The translations under genes were made by a program, and so were the position numbers. Under the pieces are notes generated by a model. The model did not search any database. It saw only the letters and a program-made list of their open reading frames with translations, and was not told the origin of the DNA. From Cyclobacteriaceae bacterium (GTDB lineage Bacteria > Bacteroidota > Bacteroidia > Cytophagales > Cyclobacteriaceae), in the NCBI GenBank assembly GCA_016787665.1, contig JAEUUC010000005.1, positions 93,119 through 157,118 of the forward strand: a stretch of DNA of 64,000 nt. The letters are read 5' to 3'. Shown piece after piece: positions 36,064-43,737 of the stretch (position 1 is the first letter of the stretch; each line of letters opens with the position of its first letter).

Positions 36064-36244
36064 ACCTCGTATTTCCATGCTGGAGTACTGCAAACTGGTG
36101 CTGCAGCGCGTTAGCTTCGAAGCCCGACTGTTTCGGAAAGAATACCGCAAGTCACTGCTTCGACTTTCGCCTCAGGAAGGTAGCCACCTGAAGGCCTGGA
36201 TTCGACAACAACGAGAACACATTCAACAACGAAAATTCAATCCT
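36053..36244 (+). CDS. small conserved-type ORF fused in frame to the prohibitin gene
   Basis: 64 codons from ATG 36053 run without a stop into the prohibitin ATG at 36245. The peptide (MLEYCKLVLQRVSFEARLFR, then a helix ending near LKAWIRQQ) resembles, from memory, a family of 40-65 residue Bacteroidota proteins of unknown function with the pattern of Y-C-K, K-V-S-F-x-x-x-L-F. Either it is an N-terminal extension, in which case the lipobox of the prohibitin would be internal, or it is a separate coding unit that lacks its own stop. Confidence 0.45.
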
Positions 36245-37027
36245 ATGAAAACAACATCGGTTATCGTATTTCTAATTGGTCTCCTTCTCTTCAGCAGCTG
36301 TGCGGTCGTACGGCAAGGTGAAGTGGGTATGAAACGCAGGCTGGGCAAACTCAGTCAGCATGTTATTCAGCCGGGTGCCGTGGGATTCAATCCCTTTACC
36401 ACCCGAGTGATCAAATTGCCCATCCGCACCATGAACATGGAGATTTCGTCCAACTTACCCTCCAAAGAAGGATTGAATGTTTCAGCCGTTATCTCCATTC
36501 TCTACCGCATCGAACCACAAAAAGCACCTTCAATTGTGGAAAACCTCGGATTGAATTATGAGGATGTTGTCATCAACAGTGTGTTTCGGTCGGCCGCGGC
36601 TGATGTATGCTCGCGATTCTTTGCCAAGGACATGCACTCGGCCCAGCGGGCCACCATTGAAAAAGAGATTACCGATCAAATGGCGCGCCTGGTGCAAGAA
36701 AGGGGTATCGTGGTCGAGGCTGTTTTACTCAAAAACATACAGTTACCAGCCGGCCTGGCGCGGGCAGTTGAAGAAAAGCTGGAGGCTGAGCAAGATGCCC
36801 AGCGCATGGAGTTCCTGCTGGAGCGTGAAAAGCGCGAGGCGCAGCGCAAGATGATTGAAGCACAAGGTATTCGCGATGCCCAGAAGATTATTTCCGAAGG
36901 GCTCAACCGGAATATCATTGAATGGCAAAGCCTTGAAGCGTTCAAGGAGTTGGCGAAATCACCCAACTCGAAAATTATCATTACAGATGGCAACGCTCCG
37001 ATGCTGATCAATCCGAAAGAAAACTGA
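36245..37027 (+). CDS. SPFH/prohibitin-family lipoprotein
   Basis: 260 residues from the ATG at 36245, with a lipoprotein-type signal (IVFLIGLLLFSSCAVV, cysteine at about 20). The SPFH domain follows (EVGMKRRLGKLSQHVIQPGA; IRTMNMEISSNLPSKEGLNV), then a long coiled coil rich in glutamate and alanine (EEKLEAEQDAQRMEFLLERE), and an end with IIITDGNAPMLINP. Prohibitins form ring-like membrane complexes that often guard proteases, although most bacterial ones are TM-anchored. A lipid anchor at the outer face would be unusual. The start is set by the signal sequence; an in-frame extension reaches back to 36053. Confidence 0.85.
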   Translation: MKTTSVIVFLIGLLLFSSCAVVRQGEVGMKRRLGKLSQHVIQPGAVGFNPFTTRVIKLPIRTMNMEISSNLPSKEGLNVSAVISILYRIEPQKAPSIVENLGLNYEDVVINSVFRSAAADVCSRFFAKDMHSAQRATIEKEITDQMARLVQERGIVVEAVLLKNIQLPAGLARAVEEKLEAEQDAQRMEFLLEREKREAQRKMIEAQGIRDAQKIISEGLNRNIIEWQSLEAFKELAKSPNSKIIITDGNAPMLINPKEN

Positions 37028-37036
37028 CATCACGTG

Positions 37037-37074
37037 CCGCGCGGGCCTATGGCCCCCGCCATAGGCCCGCGCGG
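37037..37074. repeat. very stable 17-bp inverted repeat
   Basis: CCGCGCGGGCCTATGGC at 37037-37053 and its exact reverse complement at 37058-37074 flank a four-C loop. It lies between the prohibitin gene (stop at 37027) and the LRR gene (start at 37093). There is no T run after it on either strand, so it is not a classic intrinsic terminator; transcript stabilisation or a dispersed REP-type element are alternatives. Confidence 0.85.
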
Positions 37075-37092
37075 TACACAACTCAACCTGCC

Positions 37093-37956
37093 ATGAAAAA
37101 ACCCGTACTAGCCGTGTTCCTCTCTTTCATCGCCCTACAGGCCTACGCGCAACCTGTTCCGGGCAAATACACCTCCCTTCGGGAAGCACAGCTAAATGCT
37201 CATGCCTGCGAATGGCTGGACTTAAGCCGGCAAACACTCGGTGCCTCCCTCGACTCGATTGCGCTGTTGAAAAATCTGAAATATCTGGATCTGAGTCGCA
37301 CGGGCATTTCGACACTGCCAGCAGGTATCGGCAAGCTCACCAAGCTCAAGTACTTGGTACTGTCGCATAACAACATCCGGAATCTGCCTCCCGAAATAAC
37401 CGAGTTAAAGCTGCTGCAGTCCTTATACCTGGACCACAACCCTTCGCTGGATGTGGCCGAGGCCATTCAATACCTGGCCGACCTGCCGGGTTTACGCATG
37501 TTAAGCCTCGCTGGAGATCATATCGCCACCATTCCGGCTGATATTGGCCGGCTCAGCAAACTGGAGAGCCTCGAACTTTCCGAAAACGAATTCTCAACAC
37601 TTCCGGAAACCATGGTTCAATTGAAAAACCTGAGAGTTTTGTACATCAACAATGACGCTTATTTCAATTTGCAAGACAATCTGAGTATTCTCTCCCGCAT
37701 CAGCAATCTCTCCGAACTCCACGTGGAAAATGACAACATGCAGGAGATTCCCGCTGGTATCAGCAAGCTTAAGTCAGTTGAATATCTGTTTCTGATCGGC
37801 AATAACATCCGTGAAGTGCCAGATGAAATATTGAAAATGAAGAAATTGAAATTGCTTGACCTGAGTGATAACCCGATTCCACCGCCTCTGTATGATCAGT
37901 ACCAGGAAAACCTGGCACCAAAAATCAACTTTCGGTTGAAATGGAAAGATAACTAA
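37093..37956 (+). CDS. exported leucine-rich-repeat protein
   Basis: 287 residues with a signal peptide (VLAVFLSFIALQAYAQ). About nine leucine-rich repeats of 22-23 residues follow, of the L-x-x-L-x-L-S-x-N type (for example LKNLKYLDLSRTGISTLPAG; LKLLDLSDNPIPPPL). The repeats have the consensus of the Ran1/Shoc2-like bacterial class used for protein binding. It ends with a short tail (LAPKINFRLKWKDN). It is probably a periplasmic or surface binding protein. It is preceded by a strong hairpin and followed by an exported protein. Confidence 0.88.
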   Translation: MKKPVLAVFLSFIALQAYAQPVPGKYTSLREAQLNAHACEWLDLSRQTLGASLDSIALLKNLKYLDLSRTGISTLPAGIGKLTKLKYLVLSHNNIRNLPPEITELKLLQSLYLDHNPSLDVAEAIQYLADLPGLRMLSLAGDHIATIPADIGRLSKLESLELSENEFSTLPETMVQLKNLRVLYINNDAYFNLQDNLSILSRISNLSELHVENDNMQEIPAGISKLKSVEYLFLIGNNIREVPDEILKMKKLKLLDLSDNPIPPPLYDQYQENLAPKINFRLKWKDN

Positions 37957-38018
37957 TCCCCTGCCGTCACTTCGTGAGCTCCGCAGTACACAGCACTCCG
38001 CTGCTTGTTCCCACTATC

Positions 38019-38792
38019 ATGACTCCTCTTCAAGACATTTTTAAAAAGATGCGCTGGTTGCTCTTGCTCACAACCGGGCTATACCCTGCAGTAACCGTTT
38101 ACGCGCAGCAGAATCTGTTTAACATTCCCTCAGGCGACATCACACCTGGAAAAAAGTTTTTCTACCAGCACCAGCTCAATTTCTATGCGGTCAATCAATT
38201 GGAAACCAAATCGCACCTGGTCTACGGATTGGGCAAACACTGGGATGTCGGAATCAATTTTGTAGATCTGCCGGTGCGGTTGGGTGACGGCCGCTGGATT
38301 TCCTACAATGATGAAAGCAACCGAAAACCCCTTTACCCCTTGTTAATGGCAACTGCCCAAAAGCAATTCAGCCTCGGACAACGATGGCAATTGAATGTAG
38401 GTACGCAATTGGGTGCCAACATCAGCAGCAACGTGGAAACCAAGCGGCTTGCGTTTATGAATTACGCGTTGGTGAAGTGGAAAGCTAAACGGGGTTACCT
38501 CTTGGGCGGCCCTTATCTGGCCAACGATGTTTTTGTGGGCGGACCACCTGAATTGAGGCCCGGATACATGCTGGGTTACGAGTATCGGATCAACAAGCGT
38601 TGGCTGTTGATGGGTGATTTTATCTCAGGTACACACAAAAAGTCACAGACGGTGCTGGGGGGCGGATACAACCTGAGCAACCGGCTTCAGATCTTTGTCG
38701 GGGCTCTATTAGCATTCCCCAATCGAAAACTACAAGACGGCCTGGTAATTGAAGTAAACTGGTACGGATGGGATTTTATGAATGCTCACTAA
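38019..38792 (+). CDS. exported beta-rich protein of unknown function
   Basis: 257 residues from the ATG at 38019, with a signal peptide (WLLLLTTGLYPAVTVYAQ); an alternative ATG at 38049 would begin directly at the hydrophobic core. The mature part shows alternating hydrophobic residues and aromatic ends (KFFYQHQLNFYAVNQ; GLGKHWDVGINFVDLPVRLG; YNLSNRLQIFVGALLAFPN), which suggests a small outer-membrane beta barrel. I do not recognise a named family. It converges with the acyltransferase gene, and the two stops overlap by four bases. Confidence 0.75.
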   Translation: MTPLQDIFKKMRWLLLLTTGLYPAVTVYAQQNLFNIPSGDITPGKKFFYQHQLNFYAVNQLETKSHLVYGLGKHWDVGINFVDLPVRLGDGRWISYNDESNRKPLYPLLMATAQKQFSLGQRWQLNVGTQLGANISSNVETKRLAFMNYALVKWKAKRGYLLGGPYLANDVFVGGPPELRPGYMLGYEYRINKRWLLMGDFISGTHKKSQTVLGGGYNLSNRLQIFVGALLAFPNRKLQDGLVIEVNWYGWDFMNAH

Positions 38793-39892
38793 ACTCGAAT
38801 ATAGATCTTCTGCTTGTCCAGCGCATAGCCCACAGCCCAACACGACAGCATAATCCACAGGCCCTGCACGCCCGAGCCATGATACGTTCCCGCCCACGGT
38901 TCGATCAACTGGTGAAAAATCCATCCGTAAGCGGATTGACCCTGGATGCGAAATACGAACAGCAAATCAACCATCACACCTGAAAGTACATAGATGAACA
39001 AGGTGTTTTTACCGAACACCTCAAAGAAGCAGGTCCACCTTGTCCAATGGCGCAGATCAACTACATAAATCAGCGTTGCCAGCAGCGCAAGATCAATGCC
39101 GCAAGTGAGCAGTACATAGCTGCTGCTCCAGATTTTCTTGTTGAACGGAAAAAAAAGATCCCACCAAAAAGCCAGCACCAAGAGAGCAGCTGCCGCTACA
39201 AAAAGTCTGGCTATTCCTTCACTGGCATTGGCCTGCCTTCGGAACCATACCAGCGCCCCATAGCCGATAAGCACATTAACTACTGCCGGCAACGTGCTTA
39301 ACAAACCTTCGGGATCAAACGGAATTCCCTCGCCTTTGTACAAATGGTTTGCTCCGAGGAGCCACAAATCCAACTTCAAAACGGCATTGCCCTCGAGCGT
39401 GAGGTCGCCAAAGCCAAGTAGCAAAAGCCAATAACCCACCAGCAACCCGACCGAAGTCCAGATGAGCGCGCGGGTCGAAAAGAAATAAACCAACAAAGCA
39501 CCCATTCCATAGGCCAACGCAATGCGCTGCAAGACGCCAAAGATCCTGACCGTCTCCCATGATTTGAAGGTCAACACTCCGTCTACATAGTTGAAGAAAG
39601 GGAACCAGCCCAACAAAAATCCAATAAGAAAAATCAGGAAGGTCCGCTTGCCAATCTTCCACAGTACGGCCCGGGCACCCTCATGTGAATAGCGCGGCAA
39701 ACTCAACGCAATCGAGTTGCCAACTACAAACAAGAAGGTAGGAAAGATCAGGTCGGTGAGGGTAAACCCGTGCCATTCGGCATGCAAAAGGGGCGACCAG
39801 GCCAACTCGTAGCTACCCAGCGAATTCACAACAATCATGAGGGCTACGGTAAGACCACGAAGCAGATCCACCGAGAGGTAACGTTTCTCCAT
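38789..39892 (-). CDS. DUF5009/HGSNAT-like membrane acyltransferase
   Basis: 367 residues with about ten membrane segments. The N-terminus RYLSVDLLRGLTVALMIVVN and the following LIFPTFLFVVGNSIALSLPR are the hallmarks of the heparan-glucosaminide N-acetyltransferase-like family (DUF1624/DUF5009). Such proteins move an acetyl group across the membrane to a sugar amine. A substrate role here, probably in envelope polysaccharide, is inference. It is divergent from the HmoA-like gene, with a pair of inverted repeats between them and a -7 box, TAAATTTG, on its strand at 39907-39914. Confidence 0.88.
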   Translation of the reverse strand: MEKRYLSVDLLRGLTVALMIVVNSLGSYELAWSPLLHAEWHGFTLTDLIFPTFLFVVGNSIALSLPRYSHEGARAVLWKIGKRTFLIFLIGFLLGWFPFFNYVDGVLTFKSWETVRIFGVLQRIALAYGMGALLVYFFSTRALIWTSVGLLVGYWLLLLGFGDLTLEGNAVLKLDLWLLGANHLYKGEGIPFDPEGLLSTLPAVVNVLIGYGALVWFRRQANASEGIARLFVAAAALLVLAFWWDLFFPFNKKIWSSSYVLLTCGIDLALLATLIYVVDLRHWTRWTCFFEVFGKNTLFIYVLSGVMVDLLFVFRIQGQSAYGWIFHQLIEPWAGTYHGSGVQGLWIMLSCWAVGYALDKQKIYIRV

Positions 39893-39906
39893 AGGCAGGC
39901 AAAAAT

Positions 39907-39914
39907 CAAATTTA
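39907..39914 (-). promoter_or_regulatory. -7 box of the acyltransferase gene
   Basis: On the minus strand the bases read TAAATTTG, matching TAnnTTTG, and lie 15 bases upstream of the ATG at 39892. Confidence 0.45.
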
Positions 39915-39947
39915 TCTGATAATCAGGACCTTTCAATTTTTGTTTAT

Positions 39948-39962
39948 TTAGAATTATTCCAA
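39948..39962. promoter_or_regulatory. Fur/PerR-like operator half 1
   Basis: TTAGAAT-T-ATTCCAA is a 7-1-7 inverted repeat with one mismatch. The 16 bases at 39944-39959 are the exact reverse complement of those at 40008-40023, so the gap holds two facing copies. This one lies upstream of the -33 TTTG (39967-39970) of the monooxygenase gene and also upstream of the acyltransferase promoter. The 7-1-7 form is that of Fur-family boxes, but the regulator is not known. Confidence 0.6.
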
Positions 39963-40004
39963 ATAATTTGCTCGATAAGCATCCAGGTTGCATCTTCGTG
40001 CTAT

Positions 40005-40019
40005 TAAGAATAATTCTAA
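40005..40019. promoter_or_regulatory. Fur/PerR-like operator half 2
   Basis: TAAGAAT-A-ATTCTAA is a second 7-1-7 inverted repeat with one mismatch, the mirror of the site at 39948. It covers the expected transcript start of the monooxygenase gene: a -33 TTTG at 39967-39970 and a -7-like CATCTTCG at 39991-39998 are 20 bases apart. A protein bound here would block transcription. Confidence 0.6.
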
Positions 40020-40024
40020 ATAAC

Positions 40025-40351
40025 ATGGATAAGAAATTTGTAGCCATCAACTACATCGCGTGTGAAACGCATTACCGCGATCGCTTCGAGCAGTTATTTG
40101 CCACCCGGGCCCATGCCATAGACCGGATGCCCGGTTTTGTTGACATGCAGGTATTGAAGCCCAGCCAGGATGGCGAGTACCTCATCGTGAGCCATTGGGA
40201 ATCAGAAGAGGCGTTTAAGAAATGGACGAATTCGCCCGAATTCATTGAGGGTCACAAGCGTGGCTTTGAAGATATCCGGCAAGCACGCGAACGTGGAGAG
40301 AAACCCCCGATGAGTTCCTCGTTCAAAACGTACGAGGTGATTGCAAAATAA
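40025..40351 (+). CDS. HmoA/ABM-type haem-degrading monooxygenase-like protein
   Basis: 108 residues of the antibiotic-biosynthesis-monooxygenase (ABM) fold. The segments IACETHYRDRFEQLFATRAH, MPGFVDMQVLKPSQ, YLIVSHWESEEAFKKWTNSP and the histidine in FIEGHKRGFEDIRQ match HmoA/HmoB haem monooxygenases, which open the haem ring to release iron. The ATG at 40025 is used rather than a TTG at 39968, which lies in the operator region. It is divergent from the acyltransferase gene and near HmuY- and receptor-like genes, which supports a haem role; the enzyme activity is not shown. Confidence 0.85.
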   Translation: MDKKFVAINYIACETHYRDRFEQLFATRAHAIDRMPGFVDMQVLKPSQDGEYLIVSHWESEEAFKKWTNSPEFIEGHKRGFEDIRQARERGEKPPMSSSFKTYEVIAK

Positions 40352-40478
40352 TGTTCAGTGGCGTACAGCCGGGTGTTCAGAAATGATACCCGGCTTTACG
40401 TGTTCATCTGATTTTGCGCTCCCCAGCCACTCCGAATCGGTTGGCCGCAAAATTGCCCAGGAGACGGAAAACACAAAC

Positions 40479-40682
40479 ATGCGCGTATTTTTCGGCCTCC
40501 TTCTTTGGTTCTTCTTGCTGGTTGTTTGCTGGCCGCTGGCTCTGCTCTTCATTTTTCTGTTACCCCTGGTTTGGCTTATCACCATTCCTTTTCGCATAGT
40601 CGGTTTCTCCCTTGACCTGATATTTCAAGTAATCCGCGGTATCGTGCTATTTCCTTTTCGGTTGTTGAAAATGACAGCGTGA
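40479..40682 (+). CDS. small membrane protein
   Basis: 67 residues from the ATG at 40479 with one long or two short hydrophobic segments (FFGLLLWFFLLVVCWPLALL, FIFLLPLVWLITI) and a basic tail (GIVLFPFRLLKMTA). Longer in-frame starts from 40341 would add sequence with no membrane character that overlaps the monooxygenase. No family is recognised. A terminator follows. Confidence 0.6.
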   Translation: MRVFFGLLLWFFLLVVCWPLALLFIFLLPLVWLITIPFRIVGFSLDLIFQVIRGIVLFPFRLLKMTA

Positions 40683-40703
40683 AACGCACCCTAACGACAT
40701 AAA

Positions 40704-40729
40704 AAAAGGCAGCCTTCAAGCTGCCTTTT
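40704..40729. terminator. bidirectional terminator between convergent genes
   Basis: AAAAGGCAGC and GCTGCCTTTT pair over ten bases around CTTCAA, with A and T runs on the two sides. It sits between the small membrane protein gene (plus) and the HmuY-like gene (minus). Confidence 0.88.
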
Positions 40730-40750
40730 CGTTTGAAAAATTATCCGGCC

Positions 40751-41419
40751 TTATTCAAATGACCGGCTCTCAGCCGGCTGGTACACGTAACGGAACGTGT
40801 AAAAACGATCCTTATCCACCATGTTATTGGGCGATGCCGGAGCATTCTCATAGTAGCTGAGTATCTCCATCTTCACATATTTGCCATCGGCCGTGCGAAC
40901 CACAATAACGCGTCCTGCAATTGGAGAAACGATGGTGGAGGTTGTCGCACCCGTGTTTTGCCACCAGTGGTTAGTTGCGGTACTGCCCGGTGTAAGCGGG
41001 CTGCTCAGCACCGCAAACCCAGACGGTCCCGCGTTTTTGTTATCCTGAATAAAACCTGACTCGGGCGCCTCGCGAATTTCATCGAACGTGCCCACCACTA
41101 CTTGTGCAGCGGCAGTGCCAGGTCCGCTGGTACCACTGTTAAAAATGATAGATGTGGCACGGAAGCCGATATCCCACGAACCAGACGCACTGTCAGCATT
41201 TGGAATAATTTGACCAGTCCGAAAATTGAAGAGCGTATATTTTTTGGTCTCAGCCGGCCGGGTAGGTGGCCCTCCAGGATTAAACACCAGTGGTGCATAG
41301 TCGGCATTGAGATTGGTGATGGTTTGAGATATAACCTCCGGTTGTTCCTCGGATTGCTGACATCCCCACATACCCATCGTTAAAGCAAGGACGCACGGTG
41401 CGAAAACAGATTTATTCAT
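40751..41419 (-). CDS. HmuY-like haem-binding lipoprotein
   Basis: 222 residues with a lipoprotein signal (LALTMGMWGC, then QQSEEQPEV). The HmuY pattern is seen: WDIGFRATSIIFNSGTSGPG, the aromatic strand YVKMEILSYYENAP, and the closing DKDRFYTFRYVYQPA. HmuY proteins of Porphyromonas bind haem and pass it to the TonB receptor HmuR. The gene lies 8 bases downstream of the TonB receptor gene on the same strand, which is the hmuR-hmuY order. Whether it binds haem through histidines or another pair of residues cannot be seen here. Confidence 0.82.
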   Translation of the reverse strand: MNKSVFAPCVLALTMGMWGCQQSEEQPEVISQTITNLNADYAPLVFNPGGPPTRPAETKKYTLFNFRTGQIIPNADSASGSWDIGFRATSIIFNSGTSGPGTAAAQVVVGTFDEIREAPESGFIQDNKNAGPSGFAVLSSPLTPGSTATNHWWQNTGATTSTIVSPIAGRVIVVRTADGKYVKMEILSYYENAPASPNNMVDKDRFYTFRYVYQPAESRSFE

Positions 41420-41427
41420 ATATAGAT

Positions 41428-43593
41428 CTAGTTTAATTTTTCAGATTTTGAAAATGTATACGAGAGACTGACGTACCACAATCGCCCGGGTACGTTGGGA
41501 ATAAAAACAGGTTCGGTGTAGCCGAAAACATTGTCCACTCCACCCTGTATGCGAAAGCAGTTCATGATGGTTTTAGCAACTGCCACGTTAACCAATGCGT
41601 AGCCTGCCACGAAATCATCGTGCACATCCAACACGTTGTTACCCGGCTTGTTGGATGGAGGTATTACTTCACCCTGCACATTGCCAATCACATCACCCAC
41701 ACCAAACTTGCCCCGGTAAATCACGCGCACATTGGCTTCCCATCCGCGTTCGGGCAGCCTAAAGAACAACTTGACATTACCCATGTGACGCGAACGATTG
41801 TATAAACCAAAATACTCTGATGTACTCAAACGTTGCGAGGCGAGTGTCTCGGGGTCTCGCCAAAAAACCTCGCCTCGCCTGATAGACCCTAGGACGTCTT
41901 TGTCCATGGCGTACAGCAACTGATAACCGGCCGACACCTGCCAACGGCTAGTCAGGTTGTAACTTCCATTAAGCTCAAGTCCTGTTGTAAATGCCCGATT
42001 GATATTGCGATAGCTATAGATATTCTGGTTGGCCGTGGTCGTTGCCACCAACTGACTCTCGATCAGATTGTCAATCGAGTTATAAAACAGATTAGCATCG
42101 CCTTGTAGTTTATCATTCAGACGAAATGACGAACCCAGATTGACTGACCAGGACTGCTCCGCCTTCAATTTGCCCAGCAAGGAGGGATCAAAAGCCCAAC
42201 TCTGAATCAGGTTGGCCGTAGCCAGTTCATTCAGGCGTACGTTGGCAACTTCAGTACCCAGCACACTGTACCCGCCACCAGCGGTATTGAAGAAGTTGAA
42301 ATAAAGTTGACGAAAATCAGGTGCTTTAAAACCGACACCGCCTGACAGTTTCACCGACCAGGCGGGCTTAATGTCGTACCGCGCAGACAATTTTGGGCTA
42401 AACTGGCCACCGTAAATCGTGTTATGATCGTAGCGACCACCCGTAATGACTGACCACTTCGGAGTTGGCGTCCATTCATGTTGGAAAAAACCGTAAGCGG
42501 TACCCTGTTCACGGTTTCCCTGATCACCATAACGCGTAGTGGCAACGGTTTCAAAAACATAACCGCCCCCAACCGTAATGGCCTGATCCGGGGTCACAAA
42601 ATATTCGCCCACCGCCTCGGGCCGTACAAAAGACTGTTGAAAGCTGTCCGAATAGTAGCGACTGCCATCGCGTTCGGAATTCAGGAAGCTTTCGGTAGCG
42701 TAGCGAGTTGAATAAAATCGACCCGTTACTTTTAGGCGATCAGAAAACCGATGAGACAGTGTTGGATTGAGATTCCAATCGCGGGCAAATCCACTTCCGG
42801 AGGTGCGTATCTGTTCGCCATTCGATGCCACTTCGAAGTTAAGGTCCTGGCGTTCATCAAAAAAGCGAGCCGAAACGGCCAACTCGGTCCGGGGCGTGAT
42901 TCGGTAGGCAAATTTTGAATGAAACGTGTTGTTGCGAAAGGGAGACACCGTTTTTCCAAAATTCTCGGGAGAAAGATCGTACCCGGCCGTGCCAAAGCGG
43001 TTAGCAAACAAATAAGCCGAGAATATTTTGTTGGAGAATCCGACCTCTCCATTAAGATCGCTGGTTTCATTTGCGCCATATCGTGCACTCAACCCCATCT
43101 TAAAACCGGGCTGGGGCCGTTCCGTGATGATGTTGACCACACCAGCCAACGCATCGGAACCGTATAAGCTGGAAGATGGCCCCTTCACGATTTCAATCTG
43201 GCGAATGTTGCCCACCGCGATGCGCGACAACTCCAATGAGCCGGTGTACCTTCCGATAATCGGTTCTCCATCGAGCAAGATCAGGGTGTAGTCCGGATTG
43301 AACCCCTGCAACTGTAACCCGCTGCCTTGCCCGTTCACCTGCGGCACCACCAGCAGACCGGTCTGTTCGGTGAGCACATCATGAAGCCTCACGGAGCCGA
43401 TAGACTTGATCTGGGCTTTGCCCACCAGTGTGACCGGCATCGGCAACGCGCCCAACTCTCGCTCGGTTCGCGTGGCGGTCACCACTACTTCCTCCAGATT
43501 CCGGTTGGCGAGCGTGTCTACGCCCAACTGGGCATAACCCGACAGGGCCACGTGAAGGCAAATGAGCAGGGGTACAACGCGCATCGGGCGCAA
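41428..43593 (-). CDS. TonB-dependent outer-membrane receptor (HmuR-like)
   Basis: 721 residues with a signal peptide (VVPLLICLHVALSGYAQ). A TonB-box-like EEVVVTATR stretch precedes the plug domain (PMPVTLVGKAQIKSIGSVRL; DGEPIIGRYTGSLELSRIAV; KGPSSSLYGSDALAGVVNII), and a 22-strand barrel follows to a final aromatic-rich strand ending YTFSKSEKLN. It lacks an N-terminal SusC-type carboxypeptidase-like domain. With the HmuY-like lipoprotein downstream and an AraC regulator upstream, it most likely imports haem or a siderophore across the outer membrane. Confidence 0.93.
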   Translation of the reverse strand: MRPMRVVPLLICLHVALSGYAQLGVDTLANRNLEEVVVTATRTERELGALPMPVTLVGKAQIKSIGSVRLHDVLTEQTGLLVVPQVNGQGSGLQLQGFNPDYTLILLDGEPIIGRYTGSLELSRIAVGNIRQIEIVKGPSSSLYGSDALAGVVNIITERPQPGFKMGLSARYGANETSDLNGEVGFSNKIFSAYLFANRFGTAGYDLSPENFGKTVSPFRNNTFHSKFAYRITPRTELAVSARFFDERQDLNFEVASNGEQIRTSGSGFARDWNLNPTLSHRFSDRLKVTGRFYSTRYATESFLNSERDGSRYYSDSFQQSFVRPEAVGEYFVTPDQAITVGGGYVFETVATTRYGDQGNREQGTAYGFFQHEWTPTPKWSVITGGRYDHNTIYGGQFSPKLSARYDIKPAWSVKLSGGVGFKAPDFRQLYFNFFNTAGGGYSVLGTEVANVRLNELATANLIQSWAFDPSLLGKLKAEQSWSVNLGSSFRLNDKLQGDANLFYNSIDNLIESQLVATTTANQNIYSYRNINRAFTTGLELNGSYNLTSRWQVSAGYQLLYAMDKDVLGSIRRGEVFWRDPETLASQRLSTSEYFGLYNRSRHMGNVKLFFRLPERGWEANVRVIYRGKFGVGDVIGNVQGEVIPPSNKPGNNVLDVHDDFVAGYALVNVAVAKTIMNCFRIQGGVDNVFGYTEPVFIPNVPGRLWYVSLSYTFSKSEKLN

Positions 43594-43723
43594 AAGTGCC
43601 TCAATGAAAATCCAATAAATACCTAAATCAGTATAAAATTTCCCAAAGAGAACCAGATGCCCACTTTGTTGTTATTCAGAGGTATTTTTGAATGAATATT
43701 GCGCTATTTTGGACCAAATAAAC

Positions 43724-43737
43724 ATGACAAATGTCAT
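43724..43737. promoter_or_regulatory. palindrome over the start of the AraC gene
   Basis: ATGACA and TGTCAT face each other across AA, covering the first ATG of the regulator gene (43731). It could be a binding site for the regulator itself or for another repressor. If so, translation probably starts at the second ATG, 43743. Confidence 0.4.

Noticed and set aside
36676..37011. Antisense ORF over the prohibitin gene
   Set aside because: Low-complexity shadow of the coiled-coil region on the other strand.
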